Below, in pieces: positions 1 through 9,647 of a stretch of 64,000 nucleotides of DNA; the stretch's first letter is position 1, and every line of letters starts with the position of its first letter. The position numbers and the translations under genes are program-made. A model generated the notes under the pieces. That model was given only the letters and a program-made list of their open reading frames with translations. It ran no database searches and had not been told where the DNA came from. The DNA comes from SHXO01 sp964523885 (GTDB lineage Bacteria > Pseudomonadota > Gammaproteobacteria > Burkholderiales > SHXO01): assembly GCA_964523885.1 (NCBI GenBank), contig CAZFYX010000020.1:29663-93662 (forward strand). The letters are read 5' to 3'.

Positions 1-1193
1 AACAGATGGCGCGCCTGGTGCAGGAGGGCATCAAGGCCGGCGCGCTCGGCTTCTCGACTTCGCGCACCCACACGCACATGACCCCGGACGGCACGCCGGT
101 CGCCAGCCGCATCGCCGACTGGGACGAGATCGAGCGCATCGTCGCCGCCATGGCGCAGCTCGATGCCGGCATCTTCCAGACCGGGCCGGAGGTCACCACC
201 AAGGCCGAGAACCGCATGTTCCTCGAGCGCATGCGGCGTTTCGCGCTCACCTACAAACGGCCGATCATGTTCGGCCTGATCACCACCCGTCAGGGCGAGG
301 ATCCGGTGTCCTGGCAGGAGCAGGCCCGCTACATCGACGAGACCAACGCGCTGGGCGGGCGCATGTTCTCGCAGGGCACCACGCGCTCCATCAACGCGAT
401 CTTCTCGCTCAGGTCGTACCTGCCGTTCGATGTGCTGCCGGCGTGGAAGGCGGTGCGCTCGCTCCCGCTGGACGAGCAGAAGCGGCGCCTGAGCGACCCG
501 GGCGTGCGCCGCGAACTGGTGGCGGCCGAGGGCACCATGAAGCCGAAGGACAAGCGCTTCCAGGGCGGCGGCGCGGCGACCACCGATCCGCGCAAGCCCG
601 ACTACGCCAACCTGTTCGCCCTGAAGGGCGTCGACTGGGACGACCCCACCGTGGAGCAACTGGCGCAGGCGCGCGGCCAGCACCCGGTCGAGGTGATGAT
701 CGACCTCTGCCTCGACAACGACAACCAGGTCTACGTGCAGCCGCTGGTGAACGAATCGCCCGAGGACATCCTGGGCATGCTCGGCCATGACAGCACGCTG
801 GCCACGTTCTCGGATTCCGGCGCGCACGTGTGCCAGGAGATGGGCTCGTCGCTGCAGACCCACATGCTGAGCTACTGGGTGCGCAAGCGCGGCGCGTTCA
901 CGCTGGAGCAGGCGATCCGCAAGCTCACGCACGACAACGCGGCGGCGTGGGAGCTGCACGACCGCGGCCTCGTGCGCGAAGGGTACAAGGCCGACCTGGT
1001 GCTGTTCGATGCGCAGCGCATCCGGCCGTGCCTGCCGACGGTCGAGACCGACCTGCCGGGCGGTGCGCGCCGCCTGGTGCAGAAGGCCGAGGGCATCCGC
1101 GCGACCATCGTGAACGGTGCGGTCACGCTGGAGAACGGGGAGTCCACCGGGACCTTCGCGGGCGAGGTGCTCAAGGGCCGGCGGGCGTCGTGA
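1..1193 (+). CDS. D-aminoacylase / N-acyl-D-amino-acid deacylase family amidohydrolase (5' end missing)
   Basis: C-terminal part (about 396 residues) of an amidohydrolase-3 family enzyme, the group that hydrolyses N-acyl-D-amino acids and related amides in the cytoplasm. The frame is open at the window edge, so the metal-binding HxH near the N-terminus lies outside. Visible family features are the GALGFSTSRTHTH segment, the FSDSGAH stretch holding the conserved catalytic/metal Asp, and the C-terminal GYKADLVLFD beta-sandwich motif. The stop overlaps the GTG start of the next hydrolase by 4 bases, so the two are probably translationally coupled. A full-length relative lies at 22439-24082. The substrate cannot be told from sequence. 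Confidence 0.85.
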   Translation, partial: QMARLVQEGIKAGALGFSTSRTHTHMTPDGTPVASRIADWDEIERIVAAMAQLDAGIFQTGPEVTTKAENRMFLERMRRFALTYKRPIMFGLITTRQGEDPVSWQEQARYIDETNALGGRMFSQGTTRSINAIFSLRSYLPFDVLPAWKAVRSLPLDEQKRRLSDPGVRRELVAAEGTMKPKDKRFQGGGAATTDPRKPDYANLFALKGVDWDDPTVEQLAQARGQHPVEVMIDLCLDNDNQVYVQPLVNESPEDILGMLGHDSTLATFSDSGAHVCQEMGSSLQTHMLSYWVRKRGAFTLEQAIRKLTHDNAAAWELHDRGLVREGYKADLVLFDAQRIRPCLPTVETDLPGGARRLVQKAEGIRATIVNGAVTLENGESTGTFAGEVLKGRRAS

Positions 1194-1978
1194 TCAACCT
1201 CGTCGATACCGGTGCGGGTCAGCCGCCGATCGTCTTCATCCACGGGTTTACCTGCGGCCTGTCGGACTGGGACGAGCAACTGCGCGCGCTCTCCGGCAGC
1301 CACCGCTGCATTGCCGTCGATCTGCCGGGACACGGCGCCTCGGCGGCGCCGCGGGAAGCCACGGTGCACGCGCTCGCGGCCGCGGTCGTCGACGTGCTCG
1401 ACGTGCTGGACTTGCCGCCGGCGGTGCTGGTCGGCCACAGCATGGGCTGCCGCATTGTCTCCGAGACCTATCGCCAGGCGCCGCAGCGCGCGTGCGCGGT
1501 GGTGTACGTGGATGGCAGCCTGCTCGCGCCGGGTGACGCCGACGAGGCGGTCCGCCGCAACCGCGACGAGATCGACCGCATCGGCATGGCCGCAATGACG
1601 GCGCGCTTGTACGACGGGTTCTTCGTCGATACCACGCCGGCGGCGGTGCGCGACCGCGTGCGGGAACGGCTGCCGCACATCGACCTCGAGTTCGCCCGCC
1701 GGCTCTGGCTCGACCTGGTGCGATGGGATGCCGTGCGCTCGCGTGCGGTGCTCGATGCCGTGGCCGTGCCGGCGCTGGTGATCCAGTCCACCGCGCTCGA
1801 CCCCCAGCTCCGGCGAGTGTCTCTCGTCCCGGGGCAGGGCTCGCCGTGGTCCGACGAGGTCATGCGCCGCGTGCAGGAGGCGACGCTCGAAATCGTGCCG
1901 GGGGTGGGACACTTCCCGATGTTCGAGGCGCCGCAAGCGACCAGCGCGGCGCTCGCACGCTTCATCGCGCGGCTGTAG
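1190..1978 (+). CDS. alpha/beta hydrolase
   Basis: A 262-residue alpha/beta hydrolase fold protein, probably a cytoplasmic esterase or lactonase-type enzyme. The oxyanion motif HGF is near residue 18, the nucleophile elbow GHSMG gives Ser84, an Asp follows the QSTALD strand, and the catalytic His is H241 in VGHFPMFE. The start is a GTG overlapping the stop of the upstream amidohydrolase by 4 bases; the longer open frame upstream is an out-of-frame reading of that gene. The overlap suggests the two enzymes act in one degradation route. No specific substrate is recognisable. Confidence 0.85.
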   Translation: MINLVDTGAGQPPIVFIHGFTCGLSDWDEQLRALSGSHRCIAVDLPGHGASAAPREATVHALAAAVVDVLDVLDLPPAVLVGHSMGCRIVSETYRQAPQRACAVVYVDGSLLAPGDADEAVRRNRDEIDRIGMAAMTARLYDGFFVDTTPAAVRDRVRERLPHIDLEFARRLWLDLVRWDAVRSRAVLDAVAVPALVIQSTALDPQLRRVSLVPGQGSPWSDEVMRRVQEATLEIVPGVGHFPMFEAPQATSAALARFIARL

Positions 1979-1987
1979 CGCCGCGGC

Positions 1988-2422
1988 TCAGCAATGCAGC
2001 GGCAGGCCGGTCGGGCGGATGCCCGCGGCTTCGCACCGCCAGCGGACGCCGGCCTGCGTTGACAGCCAGCCGATCGCGGCGCCGGAATCGGTGAAGACGC
2101 GATGGTCCAGACCCAGGCCCTTCGCGCGAGCCTCGTACAACCTGGCATCCAGCGTGGACTGGTCGGAGAACAACAGCGCCACGCGCGCGTCTCCGGACAG
2201 GCCCAGATGGCGGTTGATCTCGGGAAGGCGGTACAGATCGCGTACGCTCATGGCGAGCATCGCCTCGCGCAGGTCGAGCAGGAACGCCTGCGGCGCATCG
2301 CGGTGGCACCCCTGCACGCAAATGTCGCGCACCAGCTGCGCGTGATCGGTCAGCGTGATCATGCCGGTGGCGGCGATGCGCAGCACCCGGCCGTTGCACA
2401 GGTCGTCGAAGAGCCAGCCCAT
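1988..2422 (-). CDS. conserved hypothetical protein, possibly STAS/SpoIIAA-like
   Basis: A 144-residue soluble protein with no signal peptide or membrane segment. Its layout (short beta strands around GRVLRIAATGMITL, then FLLDLREA and VALLFSDQ) resembles small STAS/SpoIIAA-like proteins, but this is only a visual impression. The start ATG is preceded by AGGAG at good spacing. It converges with the alpha/beta hydrolase (stops 9 bases apart) and diverges from the binding-protein gene at 2634. No function is claimed. Confidence 0.65.
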   Translation of the reverse strand: MGWLFDDLCNGRVLRIAATGMITLTDHAQLVRDICVQGCHRDAPQAFLLDLREAMLAMSVRDLYRLPEINRHLGLSGDARVALLFSDQSTLDARLYEARAKGLGLDHRVFTDSGAAIGWLSTQAGVRWRCEAAGIRPTGLPLHC

Positions 2423-2633
2423 GGCGGTCTCCTGTCTCGGTGGGAGGCGGGCGGTGTCGCAATCGATGCAGTGCGATCGGGCTCGCCGGACCGATCACTC
2501 TAGCCGGCCCGGATGACCCCGGCGTGACACCCGCGCGGCTGCTGCAGCGCACGAGGTGATCCGATTGCGCCCTGTCGCCCGCGGGCGTAAGGTGCTCCGA
2601 CATCCGTCGCCAACCTGCCTGGGAGGCAGCAGC

Positions 2634-3878
2634 ATGAAGCGGAACTCCATCGTCGCCCGCCTGCTCATCGCCGTCGTCGCCGCGCTGCCCTGGGCGGTGC
2701 ATGCGGCAGAGGTCATCCGCATCGCACACATCGATCCCATGAGCGGGCCGTTCGCGGTTGCCGGTACCGCGCTGGGCCGCCACACCAGGGCAACGGTGGA
2801 CGAGATCAACGCGCGCGGGGGGGTGCTGGGCGGGACCAGGCTCGAGATCGTGCTGTTCGACAGCAAGGCCAATCCGCAGGAGGCGACCCTCGCGCTCAAG
2901 CAGGCGATCGACCAGGGCATCCGTTATGTGACCCAGGGCGCCGGATCCAACGTCGCGCATGCCTTGAGCGAGGCGATCGCCAAGCACAACGCGCGCAACC
3001 CGGACGCAGCCATCCTCTACATGAACTTCGCGGCGCAGGATCCGGCGCTCACCAACGAGAAGTGCAGCTTCTGGCACTTCCGCTTCGACGCCCACGTCGA
3101 CATGAAGCTGGAGGCCATCACCGCCTACATCGCGAGGCAGAAGGACGTGCAGCGGGTCTACCTGCTCAACCAGGACTACGCCTTCGGACAGGCGATCAGC
3201 CGGGCTGCGCGCGAGATGCTGGCGAAGAAGCGCCCCGACATCGCGATCGTCGGCGACGACCTGCACCCGATGGGCAAGGTCAAGGACTTCGCGCCGTACG
3301 TCTCCAAGATCAAGGCCGCGGGCGCGCAGGCCGTCATCACCGGCAACTGGGGCCCGGACCTGTCCCTGCTGGTCAAGGCGGGCAAGGACGCCGGCCTGAA
3401 CGTCACCTACTACACCCTGAACGCGCACAACACCGGCATCCCGGTGACGATCGGCGAGGCCGGCACGGATCACGTGCGCCAGGTCTTCACCTGGCACGCC
3501 AACGTGGCCGACAACCGCATCGAGAAGTTCGCCAACGACTACCGCAAGCGCTACAGCGAGGACTTCTTCTACAACACCGCCAAGACCGAGCTGGAGATGC
3601 TGGCCAAGGCGATGGACCAGGCCGGCTCCGCCGATCCGCTCAAGGTGGCGCGTGCGCTGGAAGGAATGAAGTACCAGAGCGACACCGGCGAGGTCTGGAT
3701 GCGGCGCGACGACCACCAGCTGATGCAGCCGATCTACCTGGCCACCTTCACCCGGGCCGGCGGCTCCGCTGTCCGCTACGACGCCGAGGGCACCGGCTTC
3801 GGCTGGCGTACCGACGTGCGCGTCGAGCCTGCTGACACCGTGCTGCCGACGACCTGCAGGATGGAGCGGCCGCAGTAG
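2634..3878 (+). CDS. branched-chain amino acid-type ABC transporter substrate-binding protein
   Basis: A 414-residue periplasmic binding protein of the LivK/Leu-Ile-Val-binding family (type I fold). Residues 1-25 form a signal peptide ending in AVHAAE, and the mature protein begins with the family pattern IRIAHIDPMSGPFA. The ATG at 2634 follows GGGAGGC, while the in-frame GTG further upstream lacks a signal sequence. The family captures amino acids, amides or aromatic acids for import. No permease or ATPase gene is adjacent, so this is an orphan binding protein, possibly serving a distant transporter. Confidence 0.9.
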   Translation: MKRNSIVARLLIAVVAALPWAVHAAEVIRIAHIDPMSGPFAVAGTALGRHTRATVDEINARGGVLGGTRLEIVLFDSKANPQEATLALKQAIDQGIRYVTQGAGSNVAHALSEAIAKHNARNPDAAILYMNFAAQDPALTNEKCSFWHFRFDAHVDMKLEAITAYIARQKDVQRVYLLNQDYAFGQAISRAAREMLAKKRPDIAIVGDDLHPMGKVKDFAPYVSKIKAAGAQAVITGNWGPDLSLLVKAGKDAGLNVTYYTLNAHNTGIPVTIGEAGTDHVRQVFTWHANVADNRIEKFANDYRKRYSEDFFYNTAKTELEMLAKAMDQAGSADPLKVARALEGMKYQSDTGEVWMRRDDHQLMQPIYLATFTRAGGSAVRYDAEGTGFGWRTDVRVEPADTVLPTTCRMERPQ

Positions 3879-4106
3879 CGCGCCTGGCGCCCATCGTCGC
3901 GACGGCCGGTGGACAGCACAACTCGCGAGGCTGAACCCGCCCGCTGACCTGCTCCGGGATGCAGGGCCGGACCCCTTGCGTTACGTCAAACGACCCATCC
4001 GGCGAGCAGGCAGAATCTGCAGCGTCGCCCGACATACCGGCCGGATGTGGGCCACAATGCCTCCCGGCCGTGATCGGTGGCGTCCTGCACAGCCCAGCCT
4101 CACCCC

Positions 4107-5102
4107 ATGCCCAAGAACAAGACCCTGACCCGCTGGCTGGTCCTACTGCTGCTGCTCGCCGTCGCGGCCGGGGGCGCCTTCGCATGGTGGCGCCTGCGGC
4201 CCGAGCCGCTGCCGGCCGGCTTCATCAGCAGCAATGGCCGCATCGAGGCCACCCAGATCGACATCGCGACCAAGCTGCCCGGGCGGGTGAGGGAGGTGCT
4301 GGTCCATGAGGGCGATTTCGTCGAGGCCGGCCAGGTCGTGGCGCACATGGATACCACGGCGCTGGACGCCGACCTGCGTCAGGCGCGGGCACGGGTGGAC
4401 GAGGCGCAGCACGCGGAAGAGACCGCCCGCGCAGTGGTCGCGCAGCGGGAAAGCGAGTTGCAGCTTGCCCGCAACAACCTGCGCCGTTCGGAAGACCTGG
4501 TCAGGCAAGGCTTCGTGAGCCCGCAGAAGCTCGACGCCGATCGCACTGCGATGCTGACCTCGACCGCTGCGCTCGCCGCGGCGCGCGCCCAGGTCGTGCA
4601 GGCGAGGGGCAGCATCGAGGCGGCCAAAGCCTCGGCGGAGCGCATCCAGGCCGACCTCACCGACGCTACGCTGACCGCGCCGCGCGCCGGGCGCGTGCAG
4701 TACCGGCTGGCCGAGCCCGGCGAGGTGCTGGGGGCGGGTGGCAAGGTGGTGAGCATGCTCGACCTGGCCGACGTCTATATGACGGTGTTCCTGCCTGAGA
4801 CCGTCGCGGGCCGGCTCGCGATCGGTGCGCCGGTGCGCCTCGTGTTCGACGCTGCGCCGGAGTTCGTGGTGCCGGCGAAGGTCAGCTTCGTGGCGGCGGA
4901 GGCGCAGTTCACGCCCAAGACGGTCGAGACCGCGACCGAGCGGCAGAAGCTCACCTTCCGGGTGCGGGCGCAGATCGATCCCGACCTGCTGCGCAAGTAC
5001 CTCACCCGGGTCAAGACCGGCGTGCCGGGTGTCGCCTACGTGCAGCTCGACCCCAACGCCCCGTGGCCGCCCCAGCTCGAGGTCAAGCTGCCGCCGACAT
5101 GA
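4107..5102 (+). CDS. yhiI: HlyD-family membrane fusion protein (YhiI-like)
   Basis: A 331-residue periplasmic adaptor. An N-terminal membrane anchor (about residues 8-28, rich in Leu/Ala) is followed by a biotinyl-lipoyl half (GRIEATQIDIATKLPGRV), a long alanine/arginine-rich coiled coil (about 80-190) and a closing beta-barrel. It would bridge the inner-membrane ABC unit to an outer-membrane channel. The first gene of a yhiI-rbbA-yhhJ arrangement, it ends in a 4-base ATGA overlap with the ATPase gene. ATG 4107 was chosen because it directly precedes the anchor; an in-frame GTG at 4077 is the alternative, and neither has a strong ribosome site. Confidence 0.88.
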   Translation: MPKNKTLTRWLVLLLLLAVAAGGAFAWWRLRPEPLPAGFISSNGRIEATQIDIATKLPGRVREVLVHEGDFVEAGQVVAHMDTTALDADLRQARARVDEAQHAEETARAVVAQRESELQLARNNLRRSEDLVRQGFVSPQKLDADRTAMLTSTAALAAARAQVVQARGSIEAAKASAERIQADLTDATLTAPRAGRVQYRLAEPGEVLGAGGKVVSMLDLADVYMTVFLPETVAGRLAIGAPVRLVFDAAPEFVVPAKVSFVAAEAQFTPKTVETATERQKLTFRVRAQIDPDLLRKYLTRVKTGVPGVAYVQLDPNAPWPPQLEVKLPPT

Positions 5103-7837
5103 ACGGGACGGTGCGCGACGTGGTGCGGGTGACGCAGCTCTCCCACCACTACGGAAAGGTCGCAGCCCTCGACGGGATCGACCTGACCATTGCGCCAGGC
5201 AACATGCTCGGCCTGATCGGACCCGACGGCGTGGGCAAGTCGACGCTGCTCGCCATCCTCGCCGGTGCGCGCCGCATCCAGCAGGGCACGGTGCAGGTGC
5301 TGGGCGGCGACATGGCGCTGGCACGCCATCGCCGCATGGTGTGCCCGCACATCGCCTACATGCCGCAAGGGCTGGGCAAGAACCTCTACCCGACCCTGTC
5401 GGTCGCGGAGAACCTGGACTTCTTCGGGCGCCTGTTCGACCAGCCGGCAGCGGAGCGGTCGAGCCGCATCGACGCACTGACGCGTGCGACTGGGCTCGCA
5501 CCGTTCGTGGCGCGGCCCGCAGGCAAGCTCTCGGGCGGCATGAAGCAGAAGCTCGGTCTGTGCTGCGCGCTGATGCACGATCCGGATCTGCTCATCCTGG
5601 ACGAGCCCACGACCGGGGTCGATCCGCTCTCCCGGCGGCAGTTCTGGGACCTGGTCGACGGCCTGCGGGCGCGGCGACCGGGGCTTACGGTCCTGGTCGC
5701 CACCGCGTACTTCGAGGAAGCGGAGCGCTTCGACGAACTGCTCGCGATGAACCAGGGGCAGGTGCTGGCGCGCGCCACGCCAGCCGGCCTGCGCGAGCGC
5801 ACCGGCACGCACAGCCTGGAGCAGGCCTTCATCGCGCTGCTGCCCGAAGCGCAGCGCGACGGCCATCGCCGGCTGGCCATCGCGCCGCGGCGGGCCCAGG
5901 ACCACGAGGCCGCGATCGAGGCGCAGGACCTGACCCGCCGCTTCGGCGAGTTCATCGCCGTCGACCACGTGAGCTTCCGCATCGGCCGCGGCGAGATCTT
6001 CGGCTTCCTCGGCTCGAACGGCTCGGGCAAGACCACGACGATGAAGATGCTCACCGGCCTGCTCGATCCCTCCGAGGGCCGGGCTTGGCTGTTCGGCAAG
6101 CCGCTGCAAGCGCGCGATCTCGCCACCCGCATGCGCGTGGGCTTCATGTCGCAGTCGTTCTCGCTCTACACCGAGCTGACGGTGCGGCAGAACCTCGATC
6201 TGCACGCACGGCTGTTCCACCTGCCGCCCGCGCGACGGGCCGCGCGCAGGGACGCCCTGGTCGAGCAGTTCGGCCTGGCCGAGTACCTCGATGAGATCGC
6301 CGAGTCGCTGCCGCTGGGCGTGCGCCAGCGCCTGTCCCTGGCCGTGGCCGTCATCCATGAGCCGGACGTGCTGATCCTGGACGAGCCGACCTCCGGCGTC
6401 GACCCGGTCGCGCGCGACCGCTTCTGGGCGCTGCTGCTGGACCTGTCGCGCAACCGCGGCGTGACCATCTTCATCTCGACCCACTTCATGAACGAGGCGC
6501 AACGCTGCGACCGCGTCTCGCTGATGCACGCGGGGCGGGTGCTCATGCAGGGCGCGCCGGACGAGATCGCCGCGCGCACCGGCACTGCCAGCCTCGAGGA
6601 AGCGTTCATCCTCTTGCTCCAGCAGGCCGCGGATCCGGAGCAGGCCGAGGCGGTGCGGGTGGACCCGGCACCGCCGCACCCGGTACCGCAGCCACGAGGG
6701 CAGCTGTCGCGCAGCTTCAGCCCTGGCCGCGTGTGGGCCTATGCGCGGCGCGAAGCGACCGAGATCCGGCGCGACCCGATCCGGCTGGTCTTCGCGCTGC
6801 TGGGACCGGTCGTGCTGATGATCGCTTTCGGCTACGGCATCTCGTTCGACGTGGAGAACCTGGCGTACGCGGTGCTCGACGCAGACAACTCGCCGGAGAG
6901 CCGCGCCTACCTGGAGAGCTTCTCCAGCTCGCGCTACTTCCGCGAGCGCGCGGCGCTGCATACGCACGAGGGGATCGACCAGGCGCTGCGCAAGGGCCGG
7001 ATCAAGTTCGCGCTGGAGATCCCGGCCGGGTTCGGCCGAGCGCTGCGCCAGGGCCGTTCGCCGGAGGTCGCGGTGTGGCTGGACGGTGCACAGCCGTTCC
7101 GTGCGGAGACGAGCCGCGGCTACATCGAGGCGGTGCACCAGCTGATCCTGCGCGAGATCGCGCGCCGGAACGGCGCCGCGCCGCGGGCGAGTCCGGTGGA
7201 AGTCGAGATGCGCTTCCGCTACAACCAGGACTTCCGCAGCGTGTACGCGATGGTGCCCGGCATCCTGATGATGCAGCTCATCCTCATCCCCGCCGTGATG
7301 ACGGCGCTGGCGGTGGTGCGGGAGAAGGAGCTGGGCTCGATCGTCAACTTCTACGTGACGCCCACCAGCGGGCTGGAGTTCCTGCTCGGCAAGCAGCTGC
7401 CCTACGTCGGCGTGGCGCTGATGAACTTCGCGATCCTGGTCGGCCTGGCGCTGACGCTGTTCCAGGTGCCGATCAAGGGCAGCGTGGCGGCACTGTGCCT
7501 GGGCGGACTGCTCTACGTGGTGGCGAACACCGCCTTCGGCCTGCTGGTGTCGAGCTTCGTGCGCAGCCAGATCGCGGCGATCTTCGCCACGGCGATCGTC
7601 GCGACGATGCCGGCGATCCAGTTCTCCGGCCTGCTCATGCCGGTGTCGTCCATGTCGGCGGACGCGCAGGTGATCGGGGGCGTCTTCGCGGCGACCTACT
7701 TCCAGCATCTCAGCGTGGGCACGTTCACCAAGGCGCTCGGGTTCTCCGGGGTGGCCGGCGACCTGCTGGCGCTGGCGTTCATCGCCTGCGCCACGATCGG
7801 CCTGGCGCGGCTGGCCCTGCGCACGCAGGAGCGCTGA
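5099..7837 (+). CDS. rbbA: RbbA-type ABC transporter: two ATPase domains fused to a permease
   Basis: A 912-residue protein, essentially the length of E. coli RbbA (911). NBD1 has the variant Walker A GPDGVGKST at 41-49, signature LSGGMKQK and Walker B LLILDEPTTGVD. NBD2 has GSNGSGKTT at 305-313, a degenerate signature LPLGVRQRLSL and VLILDEPTSGVD. From about residue 540 an ABC-2 permease follows, with one membrane helix, a large periplasmic loop and five more helices. RbbA was described as a ribosome-associated ATPase, but the domain layout and neighbours point to an exporter with the flanking adaptor and permease. It starts in an ATGA overlap and ends in TGATG shared with the next gene. Confidence 0.93.
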   Translation: MNGTVRDVVRVTQLSHHYGKVAALDGIDLTIAPGNMLGLIGPDGVGKSTLLAILAGARRIQQGTVQVLGGDMALARHRRMVCPHIAYMPQGLGKNLYPTLSVAENLDFFGRLFDQPAAERSSRIDALTRATGLAPFVARPAGKLSGGMKQKLGLCCALMHDPDLLILDEPTTGVDPLSRRQFWDLVDGLRARRPGLTVLVATAYFEEAERFDELLAMNQGQVLARATPAGLRERTGTHSLEQAFIALLPEAQRDGHRRLAIAPRRAQDHEAAIEAQDLTRRFGEFIAVDHVSFRIGRGEIFGFLGSNGSGKTTTMKMLTGLLDPSEGRAWLFGKPLQARDLATRMRVGFMSQSFSLYTELTVRQNLDLHARLFHLPPARRAARRDALVEQFGLAEYLDEIAESLPLGVRQRLSLAVAVIHEPDVLILDEPTSGVDPVARDRFWALLLDLSRNRGVTIFISTHFMNEAQRCDRVSLMHAGRVLMQGAPDEIAARTGTASLEEAFILLLQQAADPEQAEAVRVDPAPPHPVPQPRGQLSRSFSPGRVWAYARREATEIRRDPIRLVFALLGPVVLMIAFGYGISFDVENLAYAVLDADNSPESRAYLESFSSSRYFRERAALHTHEGIDQALRKGRIKFALEIPAGFGRALRQGRSPEVAVWLDGAQPFRAETSRGYIEAVHQLILREIARRNGAAPRASPVEVEMRFRYNQDFRSVYAMVPGILMMQLILIPAVMTALAVVREKELGSIVNFYVTPTSGLEFLLGKQLPYVGVALMNFAILVGLALTLFQVPIKGSVAALCLGGLLYVVANTAFGLLVSSFVRSQIAAIFATAIVATMPAIQFSGLLMPVSSMSADAQVIGGVFAATYFQHLSVGTFTKALGFSGVAGDLLALAFIACATIGLARLALRTQER

Positions 7838-8967
7838 TGCTGCGCCGCGTGGAGAGCATCTACTGGCTGGGCGTGAAGGAGTTCTTCAGCCTCGGCCGCG
7901 ACACGGCGCTGGTGCTGCTCATCGCGTATGCCTTCACCTACGCCGTGTTCGGACCGGCGAAAGGCGCGCGCATGGAGCTGCGCGACGCCACCGTGGCGAT
8001 CGTGGACGAGGACCGCTCCGCGCTCTCGGCCCGCATCCACGACGCGTTGCTGCCGCCGTACTTCAAGCGGCCCGTGATCATCGATGCCGGACAGATCGAC
8101 CGGATGATGGATGCCGGCCGCTACACCTTCGTGCTCGACATCCCGCCGCGCTTCCAGGCCGACCTGGAGGCGGGACGCCGGCCGGCGCTGCAGGTGAACG
8201 TGGACGCCACCGCGATGAGCCAGGCCGGGCGGGGATCGGCCTACATCCAGACCATCGTGCAGCAGGAGGTCCGGCGCTTCCTCGGGCAGGACGGGCGCGG
8301 CGAGCCCGATCCGGTGCGGCTGGTCACGCGGGCGAAGTTCAACTCCAACCTGAACGAGACCTGGTTCCTCGCGGTGGCCCAGCTGGTCAACAACATCACC
8401 ATGCTGGCGGTCATCCTGTCCGGCGCGGCGGTGGTGCGCGAGCGCGAGCACGGCACCATCGAGCACCTGCTGGTGATGCCGCTGCGCCCCAGCGACATCA
8501 TGCTCGCGAAGGTCTGGTCGAGCGGGCTGCTGATCGTGCTGGTCTCGACCCTGTCGCTCGAACTGGTGGTCAGGCGCCTGCTCGGCGTCCCGATCGAGGG
8601 CTCGGTCCCGCTGTTCATGCTGGGCACGGCGATCTACATGTTCACCGTCACGTCGCTCGGGATCCTGCTCGCCACCATCGCCCGCTCGATGCCGCAGTTC
8701 GGGCTGCTGGCGTTCCTGATCTTCCTGCTGCTGAACATCCTGTCGGGCGGGACCACGCCGCTGGAGAGCATGCCGCAGTGGCTGCAGCAAACCATGCAGC
8801 TGTCGCCCACGACGCACTTCGTGACCTTTGCCACCGCGATCCTCTATCGCGGCGCGCACATGCGGGACGTGTGGCCGCAGTTCGCCGCGGTCGCTGCAAG
8901 CGGGCTGGTGTTCTTCGCCCTCGCGCTGGCGCGCTTCCGTGCGACGCTCAGCGCGAGCACCGCCTAG
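7837..8967 (+). CDS. yhhJ: ABC-2 type permease (YhhJ-like)
   Basis: A 376-residue inner-membrane permease: an N-terminal helix (about 22-42), a periplasmic domain (about 45-175), then five or six helices with the family segment AVVREREHGTIEHLLVMPL before them and a conserved LSGGTTPLESMP near the end. It pairs with the permease half of the upstream RbbA-like protein to form the membrane pore. Start and upstream stop share one base (TGATG), so translation is coupled. The gene is convergent with the lipoprotein gene at 8977, 9 bases away. Confidence 0.92.
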   Translation: MLRRVESIYWLGVKEFFSLGRDTALVLLIAYAFTYAVFGPAKGARMELRDATVAIVDEDRSALSARIHDALLPPYFKRPVIIDAGQIDRMMDAGRYTFVLDIPPRFQADLEAGRRPALQVNVDATAMSQAGRGSAYIQTIVQQEVRRFLGQDGRGEPDPVRLVTRAKFNSNLNETWFLAVAQLVNNITMLAVILSGAAVVREREHGTIEHLLVMPLRPSDIMLAKVWSSGLLIVLVSTLSLELVVRRLLGVPIEGSVPLFMLGTAIYMFTVTSLGILLATIARSMPQFGLLAFLIFLLLNILSGGTTPLESMPQWLQQTMQLSPTTHFVTFATAILYRGAHMRDVWPQFAAVAASGLVFFALALARFRATLSASTA

Positions 8968-8976
8968 TGGGAGGCT

Positions 8977-9582
8977 TTACTCCAGCCTGGTTTCCTCCGC
9001 GGTCGCTCCGGTGACGTCGCGCGCCTGCCGGCTGCTATGCAGGTCGCGCTCGGCGGGCGGTGCGTCTCCCTGTGGCTCCGGGCTCACGCCCGGCGCCTCG
9101 TCCTGCGTCGCCTCGGCCGCCGGGTTGTCCATCTCGGGGTCGGCCCACAGCTTGGCGTACTTGCGGCACTCGCCGCGGTCCCGGCCGCTCAGGGCGGCAC
9201 AATCGACACGGGCTGCACGAAAGGCATCCCTCGCCTCGGCCAGGCAGGGCTTCCGTTCGGGCAGGCTCACGCTCACGCAGCGCCTGATCGTGGCGCTGAA
9301 CGCGCTCCACCGCCGCAGCGTGGAGGGCTGTCCGCGCGCCGTGTTGCCCTGCACGGCTGGCGCTTTCTGCTTCTCGCGCTGGCGGGCGTCGGCCACGGCC
9401 ATGGGCGGTGACGTCTCCGGCTGCGGGGCGGTGGCGACGGGCTGCGGCGCCATCGAAAGCACGACCGGCGGTGCGCCCGGCGCCGGGCCGGAGGTCTTGC
9501 CGTCCGGTGCCGCGTCCTCCTTCCCCGAACAGGCGGCCAGCGCCAGGGTCAGGGCAAGCGGCAACAGCGATGGTCTTGGCAT
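8977..9582 (-). CDS. putative lipoprotein, Pro/Ala-rich
   Basis: A 201-residue protein with a lipoprotein signal (lipobox LAAC, Cys18) followed by a low-complexity Pro/Ala/Gln stretch to about residue 90. A short cysteine-containing domain follows (RRCVSVSLPERKPCLAEARDAF and CAALSGRDRGECRK), with four to five Cys suggesting disulfides in the periplasm. The charged tail is probably disordered. No family is recognised. An AGGA lies about 10 bases upstream of the ATG. Confidence 0.7.
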   Translation of the reverse strand: MPRPSLLPLALTLALAACSGKEDAAPDGKTSGPAPGAPPVVLSMAPQPVATAPQPETSPPMAVADARQREKQKAPAVQGNTARGQPSTLRRWSAFSATIRRCVSVSLPERKPCLAEARDAFRAARVDCAALSGRDRGECRKYAKLWADPEMDNPAAEATQDEAPGVSPEPQGDAPPAERDLHSSRQARDVTGATAEETRLE

Positions 9583-9647
9583 GGCAGTGCGTCCTCGCGG
9601 GGCTGCGCTTCAACGCGCGGCACGCGGCGTGCCGCTCCGTCATGGCG

